Shown: positions 18,290 to 27,112 of the stretch, piece by piece
Layout: each line of letters starts with the position of its first letter
How positions within the stretch are numbered: position 1 is the first letter of the stretch
Origin: Amphritea atlantica
GTDB taxonomy: Bacteria > Pseudomonadota > Gammaproteobacteria > Pseudomonadales > Balneatricaceae
NCBI GenBank assembly: GCA_024397875.1
Contig: CP073344.1
Location: 983,001-1,047,000 of the forward strand
Reading direction: 5' to 3'
Length of the DNA stretch: 64,000 bases
Notes under the pieces: model-generated
What the model was told of the DNA's origin: nothing
The model's input: only the letters and a program-made list of their open reading frames with translations
The model's database searches: none
Translations under genes and position numbers: made by a program

Positions 18290-19783
18290 ATGACCGTACG
18301 TACCCGTATCGCACCGTCGCCAACCGGTGATCCGCACGTAGGCACCGCCTACATCGCCCTGTTCAATATGGCTTTTGCCCGTCAGCACGGCGGCGAATTT
18401 ATCCTGCGTATTGAAGATACCGATCAGACCCGCAGCACCGCAGAATCTGAACAGATGATTCTCGACTCACTGCGCTGGCTGGGGCTGGAGTGGGCGGAAG
18501 GGCCTGATAAGCCGGGTCCATACGGTCCTTACCGTCAGAGTGAACGCAGCGAGATCTACCAGAAATACACCCAGATTCTGCTGGATGAGGGTAAAGCGTT
18601 TAAGTGTTACCGCACCGCTGAAGAGCTGGATCAGCTGCGTAACCAGCGTCGCGAACAGGGACTGCAAAGCGCCCTGAAAGAGAGCGATCTGGCCCTGCCG
18701 GCAGACGAAGTCGCTAAGCGTGAAGCAGCGGGCGAGCCCTATGTCGTGCGGATGAAGGTGCCGGAAGAGGGCGTCTGCGTGTTTGACGATATGCTGCGCG
18801 GCACTATCGAAGTCGAATGGACCCAGGTTGACTGCCAGATTCTGATGAAATCCGACGGCATGCCGACCTATCACCTGGCCAACGTCGTCGATGACCACCT
18901 GATGCAGATCACCCACGTACTGCGCGGTGAGGAGTGGATTAACTCCGCCCCCAAGCACCAGCTGCTGTACAGCTACTTCGGCTGGGATATGCCGGTGCTG
19001 TGTCATATGCCGCTGCTGCGTAACCCGGATAAGTCCAAACTGTCGAAGCGCAAGAACCCGACCAGCATTATCTATTATCAGCGCATGGGCTATATGGCCG
19101 AAGCACTGCTGAACTATCTGGCACGCATGGGCTGGTCGATGCCGGACGAGCGCGAAAAATTCTCACTGGACGAGATGATCGAACACTTCGATATCAACCG
19201 TGTGTCGCTGGGTGGCCCGATCTTCGATCAGGAAAAACTCAGCTGGCTGAACGGCCTGTGGATTCGTGAAGAGCTGTCCGATGAACAGTTCGCCGCCGCC
19301 TTCCAGCAGTGGGCGCTGAACCCGGAATACCTGATGCAGATTATTCCGCTGATTAAACAGCGGGTTGAGAAGTTTTCCGATGTAGCCCCGGTGGCAGGCT
19401 TCCTGCTCTCCGGTATGCTGCCAATCAGCGAAGAGAGCTTTACCCACAAGAGCCTGCAGAAAGATGATATCCGTCGTATCCTGCAGTTTGCCTCCTGGAT
19501 GCTGGACACCGAGCAGAACTGGAACAAAGACCACCTGTTTACCCAGTGCAAGGCGCTGGGTGATGCGATGGGTTATAAAGTCCGTGACTTCCTGTTCCCA
19601 CTGTTTGTCGCTATCGCCGGCACCAGTGCCAGTGTCTCCGTAGTGGATTCGATGCAGATCCTCGGCCCGGACATGAGCCGCGCCCGGGTACGTCATGCCC
19701 TGGACACCGTCGGTGGTCCTTCAAAGAAAGAAGCCAAGCGCTGGGAGAAAGAATACCGCGAACTGGCTGAAGCCCTGAACTGA
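18290..19783 (+). CDS. gltX: glutamyl-tRNA synthetase
   Basis: A 497-residue class I aminoacyl-tRNA synthetase that charges tRNA-Glu. The HIGH-type motif is [18 protein letters not shown] and the second signature is KLSKRK (usual form KMSKR/S). [14 protein letters not shown] and YGPYRQSER are typical of gammaproteobacterial GltX. It is transcribed alone towards tRNA-Ala and ends in a clear terminator. The -10 box TATAAT precedes it, and the start [13 protein letters not shown] aligns with the family N-terminus. Confidence 0.97.
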   Translation: MTVRTRIAPSPTGDPHVGTAYIALFNMAFARQHGGEFILRIEDTDQTRSTAESEQMILDSLRWLGLEWAEGPDKPGPYGPYRQSERSEIYQKYTQILLDEGKAFKCYRTAEELDQLRNQRREQGLQSALKESDLALPADEVAKREAAGEPYVVRMKVPEEGVCVFDDMLRGTIEVEWTQVDCQILMKSDGMPTYHLANVVDDHLMQITHVLRGEEWINSAPKHQLLYSYFGWDMPVLCHMPLLRNPDKSKLSKRKNPTSIIYYQRMGYMAEALLNYLARMGWSMPDEREKFSLDEMIEHFDINRVSLGGPIFDQEKLSWLNGLWIREELSDEQFAAAFQQWALNPEYLMQIIPLIKQRVEKFSDVAPVAGFLLSGMLPISEESFTHKSLQKDDIRRILQFASWMLDTEQNWNKDHLFTQCKALGDAMGYKVRDFLFPLFVAIAGTSASVSVVDSMQILGPDMSRARVRHALDTVGGPSKKEAKRWEKEYRELAEALN

Positions 19784-19803
19784 TACCGCTTATTTGTACA
19801 CGA

Positions 19804-19829
19804 AAAGCCCTGCCTCGCAGGGCTTTTTT
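19804..19829 (+). terminator. gltX intrinsic terminator
   Basis: AAGCCCTG-cct-CGCAGGGCTT stem followed by a run of six T's, 21 bp after the gltX stop codon. Confidence 0.9.
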
Positions 19830-19850
19830 CGTTCAATGATTAAGGTGAGT

Positions 19851-19905
19851 GTAGGAGTCCATTTTATGGGCGATCAAATCTCCTATGAAAATGCCTCCTA
19901 CAGAT
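19851..19905. repeat. REP-like element pair
   Basis: GTAGGAGTCCATTTTATGGG leads into CGAT, and CCTCCTAC closes the segment in the opposite sense. The GTAGGAG head and the CGAT tail match the REP words at 20118, 20201 and 34345 onwards, so this is a divergent member of the same family. Confidence 0.5.
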
Positions 19906-19935
19906 GATGATCAATATAGAAACTAAAGAGCTCTT

Positions 19936-20003
19936 CTCTGTGCCCTCGGTGTTCTCTGTGGTTATGAATTATTTGCACCACAGAGAACACCGAGGGCACA
20001 GAG
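19936..20003. repeat. 27-bp perfect inverted repeat (palindromic element copy A)
   Basis: Arms 19936-19962 and 19977-20003 are perfect inverse copies, starting CTCTGTGCCCTCGG and separated by a 14-bp AT-rich loop. The arm sequence is shared, with four differences, by the element at 44724-44798. The element lies between the gltX terminator and tRNA-Ala. Confidence 0.9.
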
Positions 20004-20039
20004 GCTACAGAGAAAGATCAGAAGCTGTAGGGCTGTGAG

Positions 20040-20225
20040 AGCGACGCAAGCATGCTCTCTGGGTACCAGAGGCGATAGGTTAAGATTTCTGGGGCTTCTA
20101 CAGAGTGGAATGGTCTAGTAGGAGCTGCTTTAGCATGCCCTCTGGGTACCTGCAGCGATAGGTTAAGATTTCTGGGGCTTCTACAGAGTGGAATGATCTC
20201 GTAGGAGCTGCTTCCAGCAGCGATA
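20040..20225. repeat. REP-like repeats, direct repeat of 83 bp
   Basis: Two 83-bp direct copies share GCGATAGGTTAAGATTTCTG followed by GGGCTTCTACAGAGTGGAAT. Two REP hairpins are present: a long one from 20118 (GTAGGAGCTGC...TGCAGCGAT around a 22-nt interior TTTAGCATGCCCTCTGGGTA-CC) and a short one at 20201-20225 (GTAGGAGCTGCTTCCAGCAG-CGATA). The same long and short forms recur at 34.3-34.8 kb. The rest of the 725-bp gap 19784-20508 holds no gene. Confidence 0.8.
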
Positions 20226-20337
20226 TATCTAGGTTTTTCACGCCATAATGGAGTCCTGCTGATAACCTGACATAAACCTCTACAAATATTACGTATTATG
20301 CCCTTTGGGTACCTCGTCGCGATTCATCTGAGCCCTT

Positions 20338-20361
20338 ATCGGCGCGAGACGCGCCTCCTAC
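20338..20361 (-). repeat. REP-like hairpin, GC-rich variant
   Basis: On the minus strand GTAGGAGGCGCG-tct-CGCGCCGAT has the GTAGGAG head and CGAT tail of the family but different stem bases. A relic of the long-form interior (ATGCCCTTTGGGTACC) lies just upstream at 20298-20313. Confidence 0.6.
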
Positions 20362-20462
20362 AATTAGTCCCATCACAACAAACCCATTTATCAAAAAGAA
20401 CCACTTAAATAACCGTTTAAAAATCAACACTGTTTGACCAGAAAAATAGTCAACTTCATTGC

Positions 20463-20491
20463 TTGACAGACAACGGGGTCGCCATTAATAT
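20463..20491 (+). promoter_or_regulatory. sigma70 promoter of tRNA-Ala
   Basis: TTGACA (20463-20468) and TAATAT (20486-20491) are 17 bp apart, and the tRNA starts 18 bp later, with a G/C-rich stretch (GCCGCC) after the -10 box. Confidence 0.85.
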
Positions 20492-20508
20492 AGCCGCCAC
20501 TTGGTTTT

Positions 20509-20584
20509 GGGGCCTTAGCTCAGCTGGGAGAGCGGTTCGCTGGCAGCGAACAGGTCAGCGGTTCGATCCCGCTAGGCTCCACCA
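20509..20584 (+). tRNA. tRNA-Ala (anticodon GGC)
   Basis: A 76-nt cloverleaf with encoded CCA. The acceptor stem is GGGGCCT with AGGCTCC, the D arm is AGCTCAGCTGGGAGAGC, the anticodon stem GTTCG/CGAAC encloses loop CTGGCAG (anticodon GGC, reading GCC and GCU), and the T arm holds GGTTCGATCC. It follows gltX, as in pseudomonads, and has its own promoter and terminator. Confidence 0.97.
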
Positions 20585-20617
20585 ATTCCTTCCTCCTCGA
20601 TAGAGGAAACCATCAGG

Positions 20618-20641
20618 CCAGCACTTTGCTGGTTTTTTTTT
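20618..20641 (+). terminator. intrinsic terminator of tRNA-Ala
   Basis: CCAGCA-ctt-TGCTGG stem followed by nine T's, 34 bp after the tRNA 3' end. A small hairpin (CCTC-ctcgata-GAGG) lies between. Confidence 0.9.
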
Positions 20642-20876
20642 GTCTGAAATTTCTGTTTCGTTCGCCTTCATTAAACGCTGAGCCTTAATGGCCTATTCTG
20701 TGTGTTCGAGGTTGTCTACGTGCCAGTAATAAGCTGGTATGATTTGCTTGTTGGTGTTTAAGCCGGATGGAGTTTTTCGGGCATGCTGGCCAGAAAAACA
20801 GTCCGTTGTTCAACAGTGACGTTATTTTTGGTGGGTCGTATCAACTCTATAGTTTAACTGTGGGTGAATATCGGGT

Positions 20877-23204
20877 GTGCTTGTTGAAATGATGTCGTCC
20901 TCCGTAAATACTTTTCTTATCAAGGTTTCCGGCCTGGTTCAGGGGGTTGGCTTCCGGCCTTTTATCTGGCGCCTGGCGCGTGCAATGAGACTCAATGGGA
21001 TTGTTTTTAATGATTCTGAAGGCGTAACAATTTATCTGAATGCTGATGAGGCAACGGTAGAACGGTTTGCGCAGCGTTTAGGTGATGAACTACCGCCATT
21101 GGCGCGAATTGATCGGACTTCAACGCAAACGGTTGCGTTTGTCAGTTATGACACGTTTGAAATTGCATCCAGTCAGCAGGGCGAAGTGAGTACCGGTTGC
21201 GCGCCTGATGCGGCAACCTGCAGTGAGTGCCGTAATGAACTGTTTGATTCATCTGATCGCCGTTATCGTTATCCTTTTATCAACTGTACCAACTGCGGGC
21301 CTCGCCTGAGTATTATTCGTCAGATTCCCTATGATCGTGAATTCACCACGATGGTCGCATTTCAGCAGTGTTCTGAGTGTACGGCTGAATATAATGATCC
21401 GGCTGACCGGCGTTTTCATGCGCAACCCAATGCTTGTAAGACATGTGGTCCGCAGGTGTGGCTGGAAGATAAACTGGGCAACAGGATAGCGGCAAAGGAT
21501 GCTTTTATCTGCCTGAATGAAGCTATTCGCGCAGGCAGGATCGTTGCAATTAAAGGCTTAGGCGGTTTCCATCTGGCCTGTGATGCGACGAACCCGGCTT
21601 CGGTTACAGCGTTGCGCATTGGTAAACATCGCCCCGATAAAGCGTTTGCCCTGATGGTCAGGGATATCGGTGTTCTCAGTAGATATGCTCAAGTGAATAC
21701 GCGGGTATCAGAACTTATCACGGGGAATTCCGCGCCTGTCGTGCTGTTAGATCCGCAGCCTGCCTGTGATCGGCCAATAGCCGACAATATTGCACCCGGG
21801 CAGTACCAACTGGGCTTTATGCTGCCCTATACACCGGTTCATCATCTGTTGCTGGAGCATATCGATGTTCCGTTAGTGATGACCAGTGGTAATCGCTCCG
21901 GTTCACCGCAGGCGATTAGTAATGACGATGCCAGAGAACAGTTGGCCGATATTGCTGATCTTTTTCTGTTTCACGACCGTCCCATACAGAACCGGGTGGA
22001 TGATTCGGTTGTGCGCGATATTGCCGGAAGGATGCACTACCTGCGCCGTGCCAGAGGTTATGCGCCGGCTTCGCTGCCATTGCCTCCGGGTTTTGCAAAG
22101 GCACCTGACCTGGTGGCGCTGGGGGGGGAGTTGAAAAATACGCTGTGTTTGTTGCAGTCGGGCAGGGCAATTATTACTCAGCATCTCGGGGATCTGGAAG
22201 ATGCCAGAACCTACGATCAGTATCAGGCGACCCTTGATCTGTATCGTAATCTCTATCAGTTCGAAAGTGATCTGTTTGTGTGTGATCTGCACCCGGAATA
22301 TCTGTCGGGAAAGTTTGGAGAACAGCTTGCAGGGCAGGGCAAGACGCTGTTGAAAGTTCAGCACCATCATGCGCACCTGGCTTCCTGTCTGGGGGAAAAT
22401 GCGTATCCGATTGATGGTAAACCGGTGTTGGGCATCTGTCTGGATGGTACTGGATTCGGACTGGACGAAACTCTTTGGGGTGGGGAGTTTTTGTTCGGCA
22501 ATTATCAGCAGATCAGGCGGCTCGCTCATTTGCAGCCTTTCCCGCTGGTGGGCGGTGTTAAAGCGATTACCGAGCCGTGGCGGTGTTTGTATGCGCAGCT
22601 GAAGCAGGCGTTGCCATTAGAAGACCTTCAGCCATATCAGGCATTGTTTCCGCAGCTGGCTTCTCCGGTCTGCCTGACGTTTGATCGGATGATTGAGAAA
22701 GGACTGAGTACACCGATGACCAGCTCAGCGGGGCGTCTGTTTGATGCCGTTGCCGCCGCGCTGGGTTGTCATGCCGATGCCATCAGTTACGAAGGACAAG
22801 CCGCCATAGAGCTGGAATCACTGGCGCATCAGGGGGATCCGCGCACACCGCCTTATGTATTTTCCATCACGGATAACCTGATAGACCCTGCGCCTTTCTG
22901 GCAGGCTTTGCTGGAAGATCTGCGACTCGGTCAGCGCACTAAAGCCGATATGGCCTTGGCGTTTCATAAGGGGTTCAGCGATGTATTGGTGGATATGGTT
23001 AATCAGCTGCGTACACAAGAAGATTTCACCACCATTGTGCTCAGTGGTGGGGTGATGCAGAACGCGATTCTTTTCAACGCGCTGCTTGCTTCGTTAGAAG
23101 CGCAGGGCTTCGATGTGCTTACCCATCAGCAGCTTCCGGCCAACGATGCCGGCCTGTCATTTGGCCAGGCGTTGATTGGTGCTGCACGAGTGCTTTCTGC
23201 TTAG
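20877..23204 (+). CDS. hypF: carbamoyltransferase HypF ([NiFe]-hydrogenase cyanide ligand synthesis)
   Basis: A 775-residue maturation enzyme that turns carbamoyl phosphate into the thiocarboxamide on HypE. Domain order is canonical: acylphosphatase (VQGVGFRPFIWRLA), two zinc fingers (CSECRNEL...CTNCGPR; CSECTAEY...CKTCG), YrdC-like (ALRIGKHRPDKAFALMV) and Kae1-like with HHHAHLASCLGE. The frame opens with GTG at 20877 (MLVEMMSSS); ATG at 20889 or 20892 is an equally good start because the acylphosphatase domain only begins at the later residues. It opens a hyp cluster that continues after a 297-bp gap with hypA. Confidence 0.95.
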   Translation: MLVEMMSSSVNTFLIKVSGLVQGVGFRPFIWRLARAMRLNGIVFNDSEGVTIYLNADEATVERFAQRLGDELPPLARIDRTSTQTVAFVSYDTFEIASSQQGEVSTGCAPDAATCSECRNELFDSSDRRYRYPFINCTNCGPRLSIIRQIPYDREFTTMVAFQQCSECTAEYNDPADRRFHAQPNACKTCGPQVWLEDKLGNRIAAKDAFICLNEAIRAGRIVAIKGLGGFHLACDATNPASVTALRIGKHRPDKAFALMVRDIGVLSRYAQVNTRVSELITGNSAPVVLLDPQPACDRPIADNIAPGQYQLGFMLPYTPVHHLLLEHIDVPLVMTSGNRSGSPQAISNDDAREQLADIADLFLFHDRPIQNRVDDSVVRDIAGRMHYLRRARGYAPASLPLPPGFAKAPDLVALGGELKNTLCLLQSGRAIITQHLGDLEDARTYDQYQATLDLYRNLYQFESDLFVCDLHPEYLSGKFGEQLAGQGKTLLKVQHHHAHLASCLGENAYPIDGKPVLGICLDGTGFGLDETLWGGEFLFGNYQQIRRLAHLQPFPLVGGVKAITEPWRCLYAQLKQALPLEDLQPYQALFPQLASPVCLTFDRMIEKGLSTPMTSSAGRLFDAVAAALGCHADAISYEGQAAIELESLAHQGDPRTPPYVFSITDNLIDPAPFWQALLEDLRLGQRTKADMALAFHKGFSDVLVDMVNQLRTQEDFTTIVLSGGVMQNAILFNALLASLEAQGFDVLTHQQLPANDAGLSFGQALIGAARVLSA

Positions 23205-23276
23205 CCTTTCAGTCCGTTATTTAAACAGTGGAAATTGCCGTATTGGCTCTACACCGGTCGATGGATTATGCCGGCT

Positions 23277-23312
23277 GTAGTACCTTATGTAGTACCTTAT
23301 GTAGTACCTTAA
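23277..23312. repeat. 12-bp tandem repeat x3 in the hypF-hypA gap
   Basis: GTAGTACCTTAT, GTAGTACCTTAT, GTAGTACCTTAA. A further pair of 11-bp copies (AGTACTCTGGT, 23363-23373 and 23378-23388) follows. The 297-bp gap holds no convincing gene: a 93-codon frame across it (23228-23509) is only the translated repeats. Confidence 0.8.
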
Positions 23313-23501
23313 TAGTGCCGATTAGCTTATTCTGGATACCTTGGGAATTACAGATATCTCCCAGTACTCTGGTTAGTAGTACTCTGGTGCAAAGGCTGGA
23401 AAGAACCCGGGTAAGTAAAGAGACACTGCTTCTTTTTACGGAGTCTTTGATAAAGCGGGTAGAACCATGCGTCAACTGGCGACTGGAATTGGACACAAAT
23501 A

Positions 23502-23843
23502 ATGCATGAAATGTCGATTGCTGAGGGCATTATTCAGGTGCTGGAAGATCAGGCCAAAGCTCAGAATTATAGCCGGGTAAAAACGGTGTGGCTCGAAATA
23601 GGGCCGCTGGCCATGATTGAAACGGAATCATTGCGCTTCTGCTTTGATGCAGTTACCCGAAATAGTCTTGCAGAAGGCGCTAAACTAAAAATTATAAAAA
23701 TACCGGGCGAAGCATTGTGTATGCAATGCTTGAAAACAGTCCCTGTTGAGAAGCGATTTGATGCTTGTGTTGAGTGTGGCAGTTATCAGCTGCAGATTAC
23801 TCAGGGGGAAGAGATGCGGATTAAAGAGTTGGAGGTGGAGTAA
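23502..23843 (+). CDS. hypA: hydrogenase nickel incorporation protein HypA
   Basis: A 113-residue nickel/zinc-binding chaperone. It starts [18 protein letters not shown] with the conserved nickel-binding N-terminus (Met-His), and a C-terminal zinc site is formed by CMQC...CVEC. It hands nickel to the hydrogenase large subunit together with HypB. The gene is 2 bp before hypB and surely cotranscribed. Confidence 0.95.
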   Translation: MHEMSIAEGIIQVLEDQAKAQNYSRVKTVWLEIGPLAMIETESLRFCFDAVTRNSLAEGAKLKIIKIPGEALCMQCLKTVPVEKRFDACVECGSYQLQITQGEEMRIKELEVE

Positions 23844-23845
23844 TC

Positions 23846-24877
23846 ATGTGTACAGTCTGCGGGTGTTCAGAAGGTGACGTTAAGATTGAGGGCGACCACC
23901 ACCATCATGACGAACATGAGCATCACGCTCATGACCATCGCCATCGCCATCGCCATCGCCATGCGCACAGCCATAACCATGATCATGCCTCTGTGGTTGA
24001 GGGCGCTGTATCTGAGGGACAGGAATTTCAGGGCACTGTATCTAAGAGCTCGGTATCTACGAGCACCGAATCTAAGCGCTTAGTATCTGAAACGATGGTA
24101 ACAGAAGGTGACAATCTCCATTTTGGACAAGGCCCGGCCCATGCGCATGTGGCAGGCCTTAGTCAGTCGCGGATGGTGCAGATTGAACAGGATATTTTAG
24201 GCAAGAATAATCTGTACGCAGAACAGAACCGTAAGCGCTTTGAACAGCAATCTCTATTCGTTCTGAATCTGGTGTCCGGTCCCGGGTCAGGCAAAACAAC
24301 ACTGCTGACAGAAACGATCACTCGTATTAAAGAACAATACGCTGTTGCCGTCATTGAAGGGGATCAGCAGACCGCTCATGATGCCGAGCGTATTCGGGAA
24401 ACCGGGGTTGAGGCGGTGCAGGTGAATACCGGCAAAGGATGTCACCTTGATGCTCACATGGTCGGTCATGCCATGGAAAAGCTTTCCGATATGAAAGGCG
24501 GTATGTTGTTTATTGAGAATGTCGGCAATCTGGTTTGTCCTGCCGCCTTTGATCTGGGTGAAGCCAGTAAAGTGGCTATTCTCTCTGTTACCGAGGGTGA
24601 AGATAAGCCGCTTAAATACCCGGATATGTTTCATGCCTCCGGCCTGATGATTCTGAACAAGACTGATCTGTTACCGTACCTGGATTTTGATGTTGAGCGC
24701 TGTATTGCGTATGCGAAGCAGGTCAATCCGGATATTCAGGTGATTCAACTCTCTGCGCGTTCAGGTGAAGGTATGCAGGAGTGGGTTGAGTGGCTGGAAC
24801 GACATCGCAGGCAGATGATTCAAGCGCGGATAGACGCCCTGCAATCGGAAGCTGATCAGTTCAGGGCTTTGCTATGA
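23846..24877 (+). CDS. hypB: hydrogenase nickel incorporation GTPase HypB
   Basis: A 343-residue nickel chaperone and GTPase. The N-terminus [17 protein letters not shown] is the high-affinity nickel motif. A His-rich stretch (about residues 13-50) follows, with about 25 His and [15 protein letters not shown] repeats, likely nickel storage. Residues 52-86 are a linker made of repeated VS-ending pentapeptides encoded by 15-bp repeats. The G domain has [19 protein letters not shown] and NKTDLL. The metal-binding Cys/His of the G domain ([10 protein letters not shown]) is present. Confidence 0.95.
   Translation: MCTVCGCSEGDVKIEGDHHHHDEHEHHAHDHRHRHRHRHAHSHNHDHASVVEGAVSEGQEFQGTVSKSSVSTSTESKRLVSETMVTEGDNLHFGQGPAHAHVAGLSQSRMVQIEQDILGKNNLYAEQNRKRFEQQSLFVLNLVSGPGSGKTTLLTETITRIKEQYAVAVIEGDQQTAHDAERIRETGVEAVQVNTGKGCHLDAHMVGHAMEKLSDMKGGMLFIENVGNLVCPAAFDLGEASKVAILSVTEGEDKPLKYPDMFHASGLMILNKTDLLPYLDFDVERCIAYAKQVNPDIQVIQLSARSGEGMQEWVEWLERHRRQMIQARIDALQSEADQFRALL
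24001..24099 (+). repeat. in-frame 15-bp repeats inside hypB
   Basis: Successive 15-bp units encode [30 protein letters not shown] and ETMVT. Most end in the codons GTA TCT (Val-Ser). One unit contains TAAGCGCTTAG, the same core as the intergenic arrays at 3546 and 58562. The stretch is a linker between the His-rich and GTPase parts. Confidence 0.75.
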
Positions 24878-24923
24878 AGCTTCCCCTTCCAGTCGTACAG
24901 CAGCAGTAACCCTTGGAGCTTTT

Positions 24924-25202
24924 ATGTGTTTAGGTATTCCCGGACAGATTGTTGAGATCATTGATGCCGATGCTATGACCGGCATGATCAATATTTGCGG
25001 TGTTAAACGTGTCGTAAACCTGAGTTGCGTTGTCCCCGATGAGGGTGATCTGAGTGCATTGCCCGGCCGGTGGGCGTTGGTACATGTGGGGTTTGCGATG
25101 AGTCTGATTGATGAAGACGAAGCGCAAAAAACCTTACAGGTGCTTGCTGAGCTTGGAGAGCTGCAGGAAGAGCTGAGCGCTATGCACAATTCTGTTTCCT
25201 GA
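24924..25202 (+). CDS. hypC: hydrogenase maturation chaperone HypC
   Basis: A 92-residue chaperone that starts MCLGIPGQIVEI, with the essential Cys2 that holds the Fe(CN)2CO unit together with HypD. GVKRVVNLSCV and ALVHVGFAMSLIDEDEA are family-typical. It lies 46 bp after hypB and 17 bp before the SIS-domain gene. Confidence 0.95.
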   Translation: MCLGIPGQIVEIIDADAMTGMINICGVKRVVNLSCVVPDEGDLSALPGRWALVHVGFAMSLIDEDEAQKTLQVLAELGELQEELSAMHNSVS

Positions 25203-25219
25203 ATCAGGGGTCCTGTACT

Positions 25220-25936
25220 ATGACCGATGCAAAAGATACCAACAGTATGCTGAACGCGCTGTATCCATTTTCCGGGTCAGCCGCGGGTAATAAACCTGAC
25301 GTGCGGGATAAATCAGCTGAGCTTCTGGATTCTATAAAGATCAAAACCGCTGAGAGCATCGCGGCCAAACAGGCTTTCTTTGCTGAATACAGTGAGATGC
25401 TGGCAGAGATCGCCAATACAATCGCCCAGTCATATCGAACCGGAGGGCGTTTACTGACCGCGGGTAATGGTGGTTCATCCTGTGATGCCGCTCACCTGGC
25501 TTTGGAATTTATGCATCCGGTGACCACCGGTCGTCCGGCGCTGCCCGCGATTAATTTGTCTCAGGATTCTGCCATGTTAACGGCGGTATCCAATGATGTC
25601 GGTTTTCATCATGTACTGAAAAGACAGCTGCTGGCGCTGGCAAAAGCGGAAGATGTCCTGGTGGTGTTTTCAACCAGTGGCAACTCTGAAAACCTGACCA
25701 CGGCTTGTGAAAAAGCCAAACAGCTGGGTTTACGTGTGATCGCTTTCTCGGGCGGTGATGGCGGAGAGTTGGCAACGAATAAAGCCGTAGATCACTGTCT
25801 CATCGTTAAAACTGACAGTGTGCATCGAATTCAGGAGTGTCATCTGGTCTGTTACCACATTCTCTGGGATCTGGTGCACACACTGCTGGCGGATGAACGT
25901 GGTTTTCTGGGTGAGCATGGTCGCCAGTTGGATTAG
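25220..25936 (+). CDS. SIS-domain phosphosugar isomerase, GmhA-like, inside the hyp operon
   Basis: A 238-residue protein whose residues 45-235 resemble sedoheptulose 7-phosphate isomerase: GNGGSSCDAAHLALEFM, VVFSTSGNSENL for the phosphate-binding SIS motifs, and RIQECHLVCYHILWDLV, in which GmhA places the catalytic His. The first 45 residues (MTDAKDTNSMLNALYPF...) are an extension not usual for GmhA. The gene is wedged between hypC and hypD with gaps of 17 and about 30 bp, so it is cotranscribed. No lipopolysaccharide heptose genes are nearby. Its role in hydrogenase maturation is not shown by sequence; it may be a conserved passenger. Confidence 0.8.
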   Translation: MTDAKDTNSMLNALYPFSGSAAGNKPDVRDKSAELLDSIKIKTAESIAAKQAFFAEYSEMLAEIANTIAQSYRTGGRLLTAGNGGSSCDAAHLALEFMHPVTTGRPALPAINLSQDSAMLTAVSNDVGFHHVLKRQLLALAKAEDVLVVFSTSGNSENLTTACEKAKQLGLRVIAFSGGDGGELATNKAVDHCLIVKTDSVHRIQECHLVCYHILWDLVHTLLADERGFLGEHGRQLD

Positions 25937-25969
25937 CTTAATAAGAGTAATGTCTGAGACGTGATGGTT

Positions 25970-27097
25970 ATGAAATTTGTCGACGAATTCCGTGATCCGG
26001 AGATGGCTAAAAAAATACTCGAGCGGATACACAGGCTGGCCGATGAGATTTCACCGGCTCAGGAAAAACCGCTGCAGATTATGGAGGTCTGTGGAGGCCA
26101 TACTCACTCAATTTTTCGTTATGGCCTTGAGGAGCTGCTCCCGGAAAAAATTGAACTGGTCCACGGCCCCGGCTGCCCGGTCTGTGTGCTGCCAATGGGA
26201 AGGGTCGATGATTGTGTTGCTATCGCTGAACAGCCAGACGTGATCTTTACCACCTTTGGGGATGCCATGCGGGTGCCCGGATCAAAGAAAAGTCTGCAGC
26301 AGGCCAGCGCCGAAGATTGTGATGTCCGGATGGTGTATTCACCGATGGATGCGCTTGAGATTGCCCGTCAGAACCGCGATAAGAAAGTGGTCTTTTTTGG
26401 TTTGGGTTTTGAAACCACAATGCCGAGCACGGCCCTTACCGTGAAGCAGGCAGAAAAAGAAGGCATTGAAAACTTCTACCTGTTCAGTAATCACATCACG
26501 ATTATTCCAACGATCAAAGCCATTCTCGATTCCCCTGATATGTATATCGATGGGTTTCTGGGGCCGGGTCATGTCAGCATGGTGATTGGTCAGGCGCCTT
26601 ATGAATTTATATCCACACAATACCATCGTCCGCTGGTGATCTCCGGTTTCGAGCCGCTGGATATTCTGCAATCATTATTGATGCTGCTGGAGCAACTGAA
26701 AGCGGGTGAAGCGAGAATTGAAAACCAATATAAACGTATTGTTCCTGAGGGCGGTAACCTGAATGCCCTGACCGCGGTGTCGGATGTTTTTGAACTGCGG
26801 GAATTCTTTGAATGGCGGGGTTTAGGCTCCATCGATCACTCTGGCGTCCGTATTCGCAAAGAGTACTCGCGGTTTGATGCTGAACTGGCGTTTGCGATAC
26901 CCAATTTGAAAATAGCCGATCCCAAATCCTGTCAATGTGGCGAGGTGCTGAAAGGGGTGATCAAACCCTGGCAGTGCAAACTGTTTGGTAAACAGTGTAA
27001 TCCTGAAACCCCAATGGGGGCGCTGATGGTTTCCACGGAAGGGGCCTGCTCTGCGTATTACAGTTACGGCAAAATCGAGACAAAAAATATAGCGTGA
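25970..27097 (+). CDS. hypD: hydrogenase maturation protein HypD
   Basis: A 375-residue [4Fe-4S] protein on which Fe(CN)2CO is built with HypC. Motifs: MEVCGGHTHSIFRYG, GPGCPVCVLPMGR, FTTFGDAMRVPG, GFETTMPSTAL and GPGHVSMVIG, with cluster Cys in CGEVL...CKLFGKQCNPETPMGAL. I start it at ATG 25970 (MKFVDEFRD), which matches the family N-terminus; two in-frame starts (GTG 25961, ATG 25964) lie just upstream. Confidence 0.95.
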   Translation: MKFVDEFRDPEMAKKILERIHRLADEISPAQEKPLQIMEVCGGHTHSIFRYGLEELLPEKIELVHGPGCPVCVLPMGRVDDCVAIAEQPDVIFTTFGDAMRVPGSKKSLQQASAEDCDVRMVYSPMDALEIARQNRDKKVVFFGLGFETTMPSTALTVKQAEKEGIENFYLFSNHITIIPTIKAILDSPDMYIDGFLGPGHVSMVIGQAPYEFISTQYHRPLVISGFEPLDILQSLLMLLEQLKAGEARIENQYKRIVPEGGNLNALTAVSDVFELREFFEWRGLGSIDHSGVRIRKEYSRFDAELAFAIPNLKIADPKSCQCGEVLKGVIKPWQCKLFGKQCNPETPMGALMVSTEGACSAYYSYGKIETKNIA

Positions 27098-27112
27098 GAG
27101 CGGCGGCAAACG

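Noticed and set aside
20585..20876. Possible further tRNA genes after tRNA-Ala, as in pseudomonad Ala-Glu clusters
   Set aside because: No second cloverleaf is present; a terminator follows tRNA-Ala directly.
23228..23509. 93-codon frame between hypF and hypA with Cys-Ser-Thr-Leu repeats
   Set aside because: The repeats come from the 12-bp tandem DNA units; no ribosome site, and it overlaps the hypA start.
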